DNA of 64,000 nt, from contig OZ022512.1 in NCBI GenBank assembly GCA_963989385.1, forward strand, positions 30,649,899 to 30,713,898. The letters are read 5' to 3'. Below are positions 30,938 through 43,381 of the stretch, one piece after another. The notes under the pieces are model-generated. The model searched no databases and was not told where the DNA came from. It saw only the letters and a program-made list of their open reading frames with translations. Made by a program: the position numbers and the translations under genes. Source of the DNA: Ctena decussata (taxonomy: Eukaryota > Mollusca > Bivalvia > Lucinida > Lucinidae). Each line of letters begins with the position of its first letter. Positions within the stretch are counted from its first letter, which is position 1.

Positions 30938-32486
30938 CTCTTCAGCAAATGTGGATATATGTATTACTATATAGAAACATGTACTTATATGGCTATGAGC
31001 ATTGTATTATGTTTTATGCCAATAAATTTATTTGTATTTGTATTATTTGTATTATCCAAATAGTGAAGATCCTGGTCAGATGCCGTTTTGCGCCGTCTGG
31101 TCTGGGTCTGTACTGTTTGCCTATGTTCCACTGTTTTGGTAGGCCAGCTATTGATGGGTTAAATATGCAGAGTAGTCATGAAAAGAGCTATGTAAACAAA
31201 AGCGCAGACTTGTCCCTACTATATTGTTAATCCCGCAAGTTATAATAATCACGAATCTTAACTCAAGAATAATAAAAAGCGAAGCGGATCATAACACCTT
31301 GATCGGTTTATATGCAGAAAATATAATTCTAAGGAAAGAAAGATTGATTGATTGATTGTTTTGGGTTTAACGGCCCTTTGAGACAGTATTTCAGTCTATA
31401 TCGGGCCGTCTCCCAAAGAGAGGGAGAAAGAAGAGAAATGATAAACGAGAGAAAGATGTCAAAACAACCCCCACCCGCATCTACTGCAAGCACAGTGCGC
31501 CCTTGCCCTACTACTATTCAAATAAGTAGGACGCCCCGGCACTGGAAGTTACACGCAGCACCTTTGCACCACCCAACCACCCCCAGGAAAGAAAGACACA
31601 AAGAAAGAAAGAGAAAGAGATAATAAGTAAGATTAGGCAAATTAGGCAAATTCCATTCCAGAATAAGAAGAAAGAGATCTCAATTATCTGTTTTGACATT
31701 TTACTTATGCCACTTTAATAACTCATTCAATTTGCAGTATAAGATTCAAATTAAAATATAATTTATGATATAAAAGCCTAAATCAGTTTAGCATTTGTCG
31801 CTGTCATTAAATTGGATATGTATTTCAATATACAATTTAGCTAAAACTAACTAAAGCTAGAGACAGAAAAAAGTAATTTGTTAATCACTTTGAAGAACAA
31901 CGATTCAATTTTAGCTGAAGGCTCATATCAATCAGCCTTTCAAGTCAAACCACTGCATAGATTTATATGAATTTAGAAGGGTTTATCCTTTTTAGTTGTT
32001 CTTTCTTGCTCACAAATGCCCTAATGTACAGTCTACCGATTATATATACGCAGCTGTAAAGGTGATTGTGAATGACTGAGTATGATCGGATTATCGAATA
32101 TACAATATATATGACACCGATTACATTAGGCGCGAACGAAGAATCGAAGGCGTGATATTGAATGGCACACTTACTGCCTCCTTTAATATTTTTTGCTATA
32201 TCGTGTACAATGAAATACAAAGTAAAATCAAAATAACTGCTGTAAATATTTATTATGGCCGTATAAATAATGATATGTATATAGCAACAGAATACATCAG
32301 CTGAAATTATCGCTTTTAATTGAAATTCATATTACCGGTATATTTTCTATAAATCAGTTCAGCGACTGAAAATTTCTCAATTGACAGAAAAATCATGGCA
32401 AAATAATATAATTCATCTATAATCAGTGTAATGGCTGAAAAGATCGATTCTGATAGCAAAATCATAACATACTTCTGTAAATGCAG
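30938..32486. other. intergenic with palindrome and SINE-like 3' end
   Basis: Contains the palindromic repeat at 31057-31120. Near 31340-31370 a GATTGATTGATTG stretch precedes TTTTGGGTTTAACGG, which resembles the 3' tail of a mollusc SINE on the minus strand. No gene is recognised. Confidence 0.4.
31057..31120. repeat. compact palindromic repeat (GGCGTCTGA family), copy 3
   Basis: CAAATAGTGAAGATCCTGG...AGATGCC pairs with GCCGTCTGGTCTGGGTCT...GTTTG around GTTTTGC. Confidence 0.7.
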
Positions 32487-34991
32487 TATATCAGCAGTTC
32501 AGCGTTTTTATGTGATCAGCAAGTAGCTGAATTCAGCAAGAAATTCAGTGTTTTAGTCTGTCCCCAAAATTAATTTGTGACATGATGAGCAAAACAAGTC
32601 AATTATATTCTAAAACTGACCACTTCACTTGTTTGAGCTTTAAACGATGTGTCTTTAATCCTATACAAACAAATTAAACAGACAATGGTATTATCTCCCG
32701 AAATTAATTAATTTGTCCAAAACAATGTGTTTACCTTAATTTAAATAACCAAACAAACAAATCAATAAATAAATATACGTTTACGAAGTTTTTTTCCCTT
32801 TTTGTTTCTTTTATTTTACTTTCATTTATTTACCCTGTGTTTAGACACTGACAGACATTCGATTTTGAATTTCTGGACTTAATTTAAAACAAAATTCTTC
32901 GTACTCAAGAAAAATTGAATCAAAATGATTCAATTCTTTTTATTTATTTATTTATTTTCATTTCATCCTAGTATGGTTACTTTGATTCGATAGTTCCGAT
33001 TCATATAAAGCAGCCAAAAGAGAAATGCAGGAGTGCGCATGATTTCTTAAACTTAGGCGATTGAGTTTTCAGCGCCAGACTATTAAAGTTTCGGTTTTTA
33101 AACGCATGGGGAAGCATCAAGACATAATGTTAATTTAAAAATAAAAGTATCATATTAATCCTTAGACTATAGACTTTCAGAATTTAGGTTATGAAAAATA
33201 TTTGAAAAGCTCCAAATTATCAGAAATATCCTCTGAAAATGGAAAATATCGTAATTCTACTGCATGTGCCAGTAAGTATAATGGTCAGTATATGTCTGTA
33301 ATTAAAACGCCAAAGGAAGCAAGTAAACATTAACTTTTTCGAAAAATAAAAACATCATCGTGTAGGTATTGCATTATACTTTCAGAATATAGGTTATAAT
33401 AAATTCAGATATTTTGAAAAAGATAAGAAATTTATATAAATATAAATATTCCCTATACATTTCTATATAAACTTAATACCCGATATTGGACAGGTAAGAC
33501 TGCCAAACAGGGGAGATAACAAAATCGATAAGCCAAGGCCCCGGTAAAGAATGTTCAGTATGATACAGAATGCCAGAAGATGTATCAACTTCGTTATTGA
33601 ATACATATAAAAGACAGTAAAAAAGTAAGTGTCAGGCAAAATTTTAGGGTTTCTAACACCATTATAAACCATAATAAATGCATAGAAAGTAATCATTACC
33701 TACAAATAATTCTTCAAAAATACTCAAAATGTAAGCATGGTGAAAACAAGATCTGTCGGACATTTAGAGTCATGTGTCCCTAAGTGTCCGACAATGTATG
33801 AATCTATTTTCACGTGAAGTAGAAGTTCTGAAACCATTTTCTATTCTAGTCTAAAGATACATTCAATTTTGGTAAATTATTAATTACTGTTCTATATTAG
33901 AATATATATCAAGAACCTTAGGGAAACAAAATGCCGCCAAATGTATTTGGTAAGTACAAAACTATTAAGGTAGAATATAGATTCTTAGTTTTTCTAAAAC
34001 TGTCAGGAAAGTGACAAAACTTATTATGAATGCATATATAGAAATTATTTTGAACAAGTGGTTAATCAAAACTACGAGAATATAATAATAAAGTAACAAA
34101 AATACTTCAAAAGGAAATTAGAATTTGTCGGACGTTTAGGGAATCTGTCCCTAAGTGTCCGACAGGTTATGATTTTATATTAGAGTGAGATGTAACTAAG
34201 AACTCACTAAATACGACCTTAACAAGTTGAAATAGACGATATGATAAAGAAACTTTGATAAATTATTGACCACTGGTTTGCTGGTTTGATATTTGTATAA
34301 AAGTATACAATATATATGATATAATAGTGAAAAGAAAATTTTGGAAAAAAACAAACTGGCAGCAATTGTATTTGGTAACTACAGAGAATACTTTGATGGG
34401 TCAGACAAAATCTAAGGCTTTTTAAAATTTCTTGAAACCGCATAATTGCATAAATACCCGTATTGTGCGTAAGGATTGGGACAAGAAAAAATAATTAATT
34501 TTCCAGCTGTCCCAATACTTATGCCGTCGAAAAATAATTATTTTTTAAGGTGTCCCAATACTTAGGTCCAAAGAGTCTTGTATATCAAAGAACACTCGAA
34601 GTTCGCCGCAACTTTCGTTGTATCGAAACAAAAATGGCACCTGTTGACAAAGAGTTGAAAAAAAAACCGAGGAAGGCTTTAGTCCGTGTTGGGGTTACTG
34701 TTTATTGGCATTTATTGTTGAATAAAAGATGTCTCCACCTGATAGCCTTGCTTTATAATCCACTTATAAATCCTTAAGTTAAGTTTTGAACAATGTTTAA
34801 TTATAGTGTGTCACAACAAAACCGGTTGATCCGGTATTTGACCAATACCGACTCAGTGTCAAAAAATTTAACGACTCTTGCATAACGGGATTATGACACT
34901 CAGTAAAGGGTCGGACTAAAACGCTGAATTTCTTGCTGAATTCAGCAACTTGCTGATTAGCAAAACGAGTCTAAAACGCTGATATGCTGAT
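32487..34991. mobile_element. region bounded by ~75-bp inverted repeats (GCTGAATTCAGCAA)
   Basis: 32487-32560 is the reverse complement of about 34911-34991, sharing ATCAGCAAGTNGCTGAATTC and AGCAAGAAATTCAG. Each arm itself contains the palindrome GCTGAATTCAGC. The 2.5-kb region includes a block of the TCCCTAAGTGTCCGACA family (33520-34440). It may be a MITE-type element into which, or around which, the other family moved. Confidence 0.55.
33520..34440 (+). repeat. TCCCTAAGTGTCCGACA-family block (segments A and B, same orientation)
   Basis: Segment A (about 33520-33960) and segment B (about 33965-34440) each hold one hairpin of head-to-head motifs: 33754-33793 and 34126-34165. Both segments recur at 39370-40150, where B keeps this orientation but A is inverted. 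Confidence 0.75.
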
Positions 34992-35597
34992 AAATTATTT
35001 CACCATTAAGTAAACCCCTTTGGAATGTTTTCTTGTCATCTTTTGCAACTACATAATAGTAATGTAACAAAAATTATGATCTTTATCTTTTACATCTTGT
35101 TGAAAGTTTCTGTACGCTTTAATAATTTCTCACTCTTTTACTCTTGAGTTCAACTGACCATTTAGTTATGCCATAATAATGAAATAGTGTTTGAAAACGT
35201 ATTTGAGTAATAGACTCAGTTATACTTATTAATAGGCCAAAAGCGGCATTAATTTCCTGATTAAAGTCTTATTACCGTATCGACTCTAAATATTGGGAAA
35301 AACAAAATGTTATTAAAATTCTTGGAAACAGTATATTTTTCTGGTCTGTTTTTGTAAAAGAAGGGTTATTTTAATGCCCATCCCCGCATTTTAATGCCCA
35401 TCCCCGCCCCCGCCCCCTGAATATTTGGGATAAATCTGTCCTCGTGGATAAAGACTACTGTCATAGTAACACTGTATTCAGGTTTATTTGAGTTTTAATT
35501 CAATTGTCAGTTTCTATATATACTGAGTAAAAGTGAAAACGCTACATTATAGATGGCAGTTTGAAACAAACAAAATGCTACTTTTAATGCCTGTATA
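34992..35597. other. intergenic, nothing recognised
   Basis: AT-rich. A short direct repeat TTTTAATGCCCATCCCCGC occurs twice at about 35369-35408. Confidence 0.4.
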
Positions 35598-36508
35598 CGA
35601 GGGGCGTTCGAAAAGTAATGCAAATGATGTAATTTCTCGGTAACCAATATAAAAACAGAACTTCTGATTGCAAAAACACATACAGCTATGATATGCGTAG
35701 GAAAGTCTGCAAACACGGTGTATTTTTTTTAAAAGGGCGCATTTTTATCATCTTTGAAAGAGGTATACCCTAAAGACACTGCAGAATTTTAGTTTAGTAG
35801 GCCGTAATTTATATATCGTCAGTCTTTGATTTGTTTTTATTTTTGCTACTTAAAGACAATGACCAGGCAATGTTGTCTTGTAAATATCGCGGAAATTATT
35901 TTAAATCTGGGTTCCATACTGGCCCGGGAATATGGATTATGTAGCAAATCCATAGTAGCAAATTCCCCCTTTCTACCAAAAATTAAATGATTTCGTAATG
36001 AAAACAAGTGTATTAGCATTCAAAATCTTGTCAGCAAGAGCATTTACATTGGTCAACGAAAACCTGTCAATAAATTCAAATTAATGCCAAAAACTAAGCC
36101 TCTACAAGCTTTTCAAAATGACGTTAACGTATATTTCAATAACGTCATAAGAATTGCGCATTGCTTTGCCAGGAATAAATCGATAACAGTTGCCACCCTT
36201 CTAACTTTTGTATGAATATTGTAGGCAACAATGGACAAGCAACTGACAAAGATGAATTTTGTATTTGCAATGATATTTGACTTGAATGCCCAACACTGAA
36301 ATGATTTTACATATGAAAATAGCCCAGTGGTATGCCAGGGGCCTAATAAAATGCGTTGTAAGACAATATGGAAAGGTGTCTTTGTACAGCGTTTGGTATC
36401 ATTGTAAAGACAAAATGTAGTGTTTTCAGCATATGCATAGCATTTGTACCCAGTTTTCCCCTAAACAAAGTTATAAGACCATTTGCATTACTTTTCGAAC
36501 GCCCCTCG
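35598..36508. mobile_element. mariner/Tc1-like non-autonomous element
   Basis: Perfect ~30-bp terminal inverted repeats begin CGAGGGGCGTTCGAAAAG and end with the complement CTTTTCGAACGCCCCTCG. TA dinucleotides flank both ends (35596-35597 and 36509-36510). The 911 bp contain no intact transposase. TA duplication and size fit a deletion derivative or MITE of the IS630/Tc1/mariner group. Confidence 0.82.
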
Positions 36509-36510
36509 TA

Positions 36511-37902
36511 CAGTGGACTCGACAGTATCGGATCAAGTTCAATAAAACTCCCGTTTTGTTGTATGTGAAAGCTAAAAGTATGTATGTTATGACACAAAAC
36601 AATTGTAAAATATCCCTTCTATCTATCCATGTCAAAATATTTACGAAATTTATTCCTTTAAGGGCAGATAACCTATGCAGACTTACGGGAGGGTCCTGCG
36701 ACAGTAACGAATCAAGTGCGACAGTATCGGATCATATGATATTATTTTATAGGAGAGTTTCTCCGAGGCATTCTGACAACCTTCTTAGCTTCAATAATTT
36801 TGCTACATAAACAGTTGGACCTATTAAACTCTCTGAGGAAACTTTTACGGCCTTTCAACGATATTTTTCATGTGGTCCTTCACCAGCAACGGTTTTGTCT
36901 GTTAAATAAAAGTTGAATGTATACAAAACTACAAGCGTGCCAAAAATTCTTAACTCAGTAATCCCCTGCGCCTCAAAGCATGGAACTACTCAAACAGTAA
37001 AGATCATAAACTGCCTTTGCAAAGTGTAGACCCTGATAAGACCGTGGTGTCTGATCACGATCAACAAATTTACGTCGGTTTTCCGCCTTAACGATATTTC
37101 AGTGCAATCAGTGTATAAACACTACATGGTCATTCAACGAGTTCTCCGGCATTAATCTGAGTCTACACAGTGTACAGATGTCCATCCGATGAACGCCAGT
37201 CATTATTGGGTTCACATACATGCGAGCTGGTCTCGAATGTTTAGCAGAAGTTTGGTTGTGCTACGCATAACCTTCATTATCATACGCTAATATGTGGGAC
37301 TTGGGATGGGGGATATTTTACAAAAAGGATGTTGTCTTAGTTTGAAACTGAGTTTCTTTGGAAAAAAGACACAGCATCCAATCAGGTAGTTGATTTATGA
37401 CTTGTTTTCAGCATCAGACCATACATCCAACATGCAGTTTCCAGCTGAGGCCTGTATTTCAGTTCAAATTATATAATGATCCGTTACTGTCGCACATCGG
37501 TGCCTCACTTTTCAAGTCTTTAGTTTCATCAAATACTGGGATGTCACAAAAATAATGACTGCCTGCAATTTTAGGGATGCTAGGACACATTACAAAGCAA
37601 AATTGGTTTCAATCGCCCGATGAAAAAATAGTTTAAATAACCGAAATCTATCTTGGGGGTAACGAGCAACAGGCAAAATGCAAGCGCCGCTGAAGAGGGG
37701 CCAAGCTTTTCAACAACTCTGATTTGGTTCTCAGCCGCATATTTCGATCGAATTTTTTTCACTCTGCAATTTGCCATTGGCCGAATTTGATGACTGTAAT
37801 ATAATGGTAAAAAATATTTGCTTCATTTGTGAGAAAAATGGGTGATAACCTAAGAGTGATCCGATACTGTCGATGATCCGATACTGTCGAGTCCACTGTA
37901 TA
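36511..37902. mobile_element. pogo/Tigger-like element, TA-flanked, CAGTGGACTC ends
   Basis: Starts CAGTGGACTCGACAGTATCG and ends with the complement CGATACTGTCGAGTCCACTG, with TA on both sides (36509-36510 and 37903-37904). Sub-terminal copies of GACAGTATCGGATCA or its complement lie at about 36719-36735, 37475-37492 and 37858-37878, like transposase-binding repeats. A minus-strand ORF at 37580-37777 (KKIRSKYAAENQIRVVEKLG) could be a relic of an N-terminal DNA-binding domain, but this is weak. No DDE domain is visible. Confidence 0.78.
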
Positions 37903-37904
37903 TA

Positions 37905-38020
37905 TTTTTTGGTCGTGCGAGACAGTTAGCAAAAGAATGTTGTTAAAATAATGCATCTGATACTCTTCATAACAGAGTTACCCTCATCTAAAGCGTTGCG
38001 TCTAGAGTGGTAGAAAAAGC

Positions 38021-38067
<47 letters not shown>

Positions 38068-39118
38068 TTTTCAATTTTCGATTATTCTTTTGTTTATTAC
38101 CTTTTTGAACAACTTATTTCGCGTTGTTGTAGTACAGTACATCATGCATTTTACCCATCGTTACATGTAGTTTCAAAGACAAATGAGACAATATTTGAGT
38201 GAACCTAATTCACTAAGTTAATTTCTTATGGGAATTTCCATTTTTCAAGATTTCTGACTGTGTTTTCGAAGAAATAGCGATATTTCAACACTTGTTTGCT
38301 AAGACATGAAAGCGCATACTGATGTGTGCTTTCGTTTTTTGACATTTGAGGAACACTGATTGTGTGCCTAAGCCGAAATAAGGATAACTGTACGGTGTAC
38401 TCCGTGTTTATAATCAAGTGTAAAATGACAGTTCGACTTCCTTTATTTGTACCGAAAAAAAACTGGACCCCTGTCCACTTTGAAATGTGTTCGCTTTATC
38501 TGAAATGGCTTTTACAGTTTTACTCTAGTATCTTGGCATTACACATGCATGTAGCTTTAAAATGCATTCTTATTCATTAATTCTTCTGGCTCCATAAAAA
38601 CATAAAATTAGAAGAAAAATCACGTGTAGCGTTTTCACTTTTGTTCAGTATATTTAGCAGGCATAATTATCAGTCGTGCAGCGGTACGTATACAAGGGGA
38701 TCTAAAATCGTGCTCATTAAACCGGGGGAAAATTGCCAGAGGCAGAGACAGTAAAAAAGATAACTTTTTCACATCAGAGCAATTTAAACAAGTAAAAACA
38801 ACACACACACGCTCACACACTGATCAAATATTTCGGCAAATATACCACTGTACGTTGCAACAACGTTGGACTTTGGAGACTAAGCTGTTACGCCAAAAAA
38901 AAACTTATTGATAACTTTTTGCTTATAGTTTGCTATAAGCTTGAGGGAATAATGTTGCTGAGTTAAGCCTCGAGTTAAGGTAGCGCTGAAGATACCCGTG
39001 CATATCATCCGTACAACTAGCAAATGCGGAGGAGACAGAGGGGATGGGGCGTGGGCCTGGGGCGCATTTCGCTATCCGTACGGCATCTGCTTTTCACCTC
39101 TAATATAAGTTCGTAACC
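37905..39118. other. intergenic; A/TA/GA microsatellite
   Basis: A homopolymer A run followed by TA and GA dinucleotides occupies about 38022-38068. No supported gene. Confidence 0.4.
38022..38068 (+). repeat. compound microsatellite A(n)-(TA)n-(GA)n
   Basis: About 15 A, then about 8 TA, then about 7 GA. Confidence 0.9.
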
Positions 39119-39190
39119 GGTCGACACTTAGGGACAGGTATTCCTGAATGTCCAAAAAAAATCTCCTTTTCTTTTTGGCGTTATATTGTG

Positions 39191-39247
39191 AGTATTTATT
39201 ATTATTATTATTTATCATTATTATTATTATTATTATTATCATTATTG
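39191..39247 (+). repeat. ATT microsatellite
   Basis: ATT trinucleotides with a few interruptions (ATTTATC, ATC). Confidence 0.9.
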
Positions 39248-39369
39248 TCCAAAAAGGTTTACTACATTGACTTTGTTAGAATCCCTAAGCATTGTCTGTC
39301 CCTATAACATATTCTCTGTACTTACTAAGTAAGTATTCTTAGTTAAGATCCTTAGATTCTTATTTTTTT

Positions 39370-40150
39370 GTTGTTTTCTAAAACTGTAAAACTGTCAGGA
39401 AAGTGACCAAACCCATTATAAATGCTTACAGAGTAGTTATTAGGAACAAATGGTTAATAAAATGCCACTCGAATATGATAATAAAGTAGCAAAAATACTT
39501 CAAAAAGAAATCAGAATTTGTCGGACATTTAGGGAACTCTATCCCTAAGTGTCCGACAGGTTTTGGCTTTTTAAAGAGTGAGCTGTAACTGTAGAATCAT
39601 TAAATATGACCATAACAAGTTGAAATAGCCGATATGTTAAATAAATGTTGATAGATTATTGACAACTGGTCTGACAGTTTGTATTAAAATATACAATATT
39701 GTAAAAAGAAAATTTTGGAAAAACAAACTGCAAGCAGTTGTGTGGTGATAGTTTTTTACTTACCAAATACATTTTGCGGCATTTGTTTCCCTAAGGTTCT
39801 TGATAAATATTCTAATACAGAAAAGTAGTTAATAATTTACCAATGTATCTTTAGAATATAATAATGAATGGTTTTATCACTTCTACTTCACTTGAAAATA
39901 GATTAATACATTGTCGGACACTTAGGGACACATGTCCCTAAATGTCCGACAGATTTTGTTTTCATCTGGCTTACATTATTAGTATTTTTAAAGAACTATT
40001 TGTACCAAATGATTACATTATATGCATTTATAATATTTTATAATGGTTTTGCTCACTTTCGCGAAGTTTTAGAAACCCTAAGATTTTGCCTAACACTTAA
40101 AAATATTCTGCTGGTTTTTATATGTTTTCAGTAACGGACTTGATACATTT
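39370..40150 (-). repeat. TCCCTAAGTGTCCGACA-family block (segments B and inverted A)
   Basis: Segment B (about 39370-39750, plus orientation) with hairpin 39519-39559, then segment A in inverted orientation (about 39755-40150) with hairpin 39912-39951. Homologous to 33520-34440 but with the relative orientation of A and B changed. Confidence 0.75.
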
Positions 40151-40164
40151 TCTGGCATTCTGTA

Positions 40165-40523
40165 TTTATTATTATCATTATTTGTGTCATTATTTTATAT
40201 AAAAGTATGTAGTTCACTTTTTTACGATCATATTTATTGTTTTTACTATAATAGTGAACACTTATATTGATTTTCAACTTGTCGGACATTTAGGGTTGTC
40301 GGACATTTAGGGACCTTTGGGTCGTCCCTAAGTGTCCGACAAATTTTTTTCTAAGTTAGATTTTGAGTATTTTTCACTACTTATTTTGTTTTTGAAATAT
40401 TTACTAATTATGCTTTAGATATTTACTAAATATGCTTTAAATAATGGTTTCTTTCACTATTCTGACATTTATAGAAAAAAAAAATTTGTCGGACACTTAG
40501 GGCTGTCGGACACTTAGGGACCC
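40165..40523 (-). repeat. right copy of the 18-kb-spaced inverted repeat
   Basis: Reverse complement of 22351-22683, ending TGTCGGACACTTAGGGACC near 40522. Contains motif copies at 40280-40297, 40297-40313, 40324-40341, 40486-40502 and 40503-40522. The inner side runs directly into inverted segment A. Confidence 0.85.
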
Positions 40524-43381
40524 TACATACGTTGTGGTGCCTGTGTCTTCTGTTCGTTTGTTTTCATAGTTGCAATCTTTCTGAATGAAATCACAACCAA
40601 CTCCTCAAAAAGTGGGTCCTCTGCGTTAAAGCTTAGGTAAACAAATGCTTGGAATCCAGCTGTTTGAAGCTGTTAGATTGACTTGATGGAAAACATGTCT
40701 GCTGTCTAAAGTTTAGAATGAGAGCAATAAATATAACTTTAATTAACTTAAAATGACTTGTAGAAATTCAATGAGTATATATTAACATATTATTTGTAGA
40801 GAATCAGTTAAGAAACGTAAACGATCACTTTAAATCGTGTTTTAGATTTGCTCAAGCATGTGAAATGCATTTGAAATTTTATCGCGGAGATAGCTGTCAC
40901 CTGAGGCTTAAATAACACAAGTCAATATAATATGCAAGTTAAAATCTAAAAGAGTTAGTTCAAGAACCAGTAAAAATTCTGATTTCTCAGAATATATCAT
41001 CTGACCTCAAAGGACAAAAATGAAAAATAATCTGCACGATGAATGATGTACGAGGAGACGTTTTCAGCCGCCACAAAGCACAACACCAGCTGCAGTGCAG
41101 TGAACGTTGCAAAAGGTAGCAAATCCTTCTTCTTCCTGGAAAAGCAGTAATAATCGTACCTGATTGCTGGTCATCTTAGCGATTCTGTAACATTTTGGGC
41201 ATGGTCCGATGCTCTTTTCCCAATCTTTTTATTTAGAAATTAACTCCGATTTCTTGGTGTGAAAATAGATCTCTTTGTTGCGCCAAACAATGTGTGGTAC
41301 TGAAATAACTGTCCCGTGAATATTAAGACTCTTTCCGTAGGCACTGTACGCCTTCACGCTATCACGAGTGCCAAAAAATACAAAAGACGACTGTTTAACT
41401 AGCGACATACATAACTTTTACTTGCATCGACGTGTATGTTATTTCCCTAGCTCCATCCAAGCTGGTGTTTTCAAATGTTATATTAAACATGTATGTTCCT
41501 AATAATACATATGAATAAAAACGTTGCTGATTTTGCAGGGATAAGAGGTACCGTGTTACCTTGTTGTTTCCTACCTTGATGCAAACTTTCCATCATTCCC
41601 CTATTAAATACCTATTCCTAACCATAATCAGAACACAGTTTTATTTACTTGACATAACCAGGTACACTGTAAAATAACATTTTCCTGCCCTACCCTGAAC
41701 GTTAAATGTCCGCCCTGTGCAACTTTATCAGCTGTCTGGTACCTTTGCGACAGAGCTGTATCTTTGCGGTGACTACATTCTTCCCGTCTACAACCAAATG
41801 CGTCCATGAGCAGATGGAGCCTCCCCGGTCATTTTGTGCCAAACTGCGTTTTGTCCAATATTGATGAATTTCAAATTTCACTATAATCGAAGAGGACTTG
41901 GTCGATGTTCGACACATTAGTTTAAGGCAAGGTGCTGAACGTAGGGAGAAAACAGGTTTGGCACTCCCTGTTTGAAAAACAAATTAATAGAAAGGTCCAG
42001 GGAACGCCAAAATCACAAACCGCAGCCTACCCAGGACATCAAGACGAAATGAAATAGGATAAACACATACGCACAAACAAATGCACGAGAAGCAGAAAAA
42101 AAACCAGCTCCTTCTTCCCCAAGCGAGGTGATCAGAATGCTAAAACAAACATTAAGACGAGGACAAAGAACTTTGAAAAGCATTTGATACCCCTCCCCAT
42201 GTGCTCCTTAAGGGCAAACTGTTTGACTATGGTTTGGCTCGATATTCGGAGAAAACTTGAACCTCTGGTGTGTGTGTGTGTGTGTGTGTGTTTGTATTTG
42301 CCCCCAAACGGGGAAGTACGTAAGAATACACACCTTCCAATCGGGGAAACACCTCCAATCGCGGAGCTCCCCGTTTTCAAATGGCATGAAATATTAAAAT
42401 TCGGCACTAGATGAACCCCAAGAATAGTTTCCCACCGTAATATAGCACCTTCCCCGTTATGTAGGTTCAAGACGTTTGTCTGTTACACAAAAGTGTATAA
42501 TTGCCGAGTGAGCGAAAGTTTTGCGTGTGTATCACTGGAATCTCAGCTACCCCGTTTGTACGGAAAAATTCTCATTCGGTGCCAGTTACTAACAGAAGTG
42601 GAAGTGTTGACATGTGGTCGAGAAAAGCTTCGGCTTGAGTAAATAAAAGGTATTTTTATTTTACTTTTTCTTATATTCTACCCTTTTCTTCTCTGTATCT
42701 CTCGCTTTGTTTTATACAGTTTATGCAGGTTGTAGTTATATTTTATGATTTCCTAAGTAAATCGCAAGCTTATCCACTTAAATCAATGTATACCAGGCAG
42801 ATGATCAAACATGGAAATATATATATTTTTATTTATTTATCTTTTCTAATTAGGCCTATTTATGAAATAATTAGAAATAAATTACTTTACTTCTCATTAT
42901 TTCTTTTTATTTTTATTTTGGCTTGTATTTTCATGAAATATTTCGAATGAAGCGACTTTTTTTCGACGTCATTGACTTTAGTCGGAGTACATCTGAATAC
43001 TTTGAATTTCACTGCCAGGCTATTTTAATTGTTATCATCGTTAATCTCAATTATCATAATTTTGCTATTGATCTACATTTTATTAAATCAGCTATTTATT
43101 TGGATTTTAAGGCACTTTCAAAAATATTATACTTATATCGAGACAGCCGTTCATTAAAGGCAGACAAAAACCGGAATTCCCAGAGATTAAGTCTGGCCTT
43201 TGACGTTCTAAATTAGATTTATAAATTTATTTATTTCATGAAGGATTATAAGAAGAATAAAAACAACAATTATTCAAGCAAAATAAATCTGATTTTCGAC
43301 TGATACGCATTCTTACGGAACTAGTGTCGAAAGTCATAATAATGCGCCGACTAACGTAAAGAGTGTTTAAAATCAATTAAT
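40524..43381. other. intergenic; dispersed repeat fragment and TG microsatellite
   Basis: 40985-41105 is a diverged inverted copy of 53053-53172, sharing GATGTACGRGGAGACGTTTT and CACAACACCAGCTGCAGTG. A TG microsatellite lies at 42267-42291. No gene is recognised; several short ORFs lack domains. Confidence 0.45.
42267..42291 (+). repeat. TG microsatellite
   Basis: About 12 TG dinucleotides. Confidence 0.9.

Noticed and set aside
37580..37777. Transposase gene of the pogo-like element
   Set aside because: Only ~65 codons with a weak helix-turn-helix-like start and no DDE/D region. Kept only as a possible relic.
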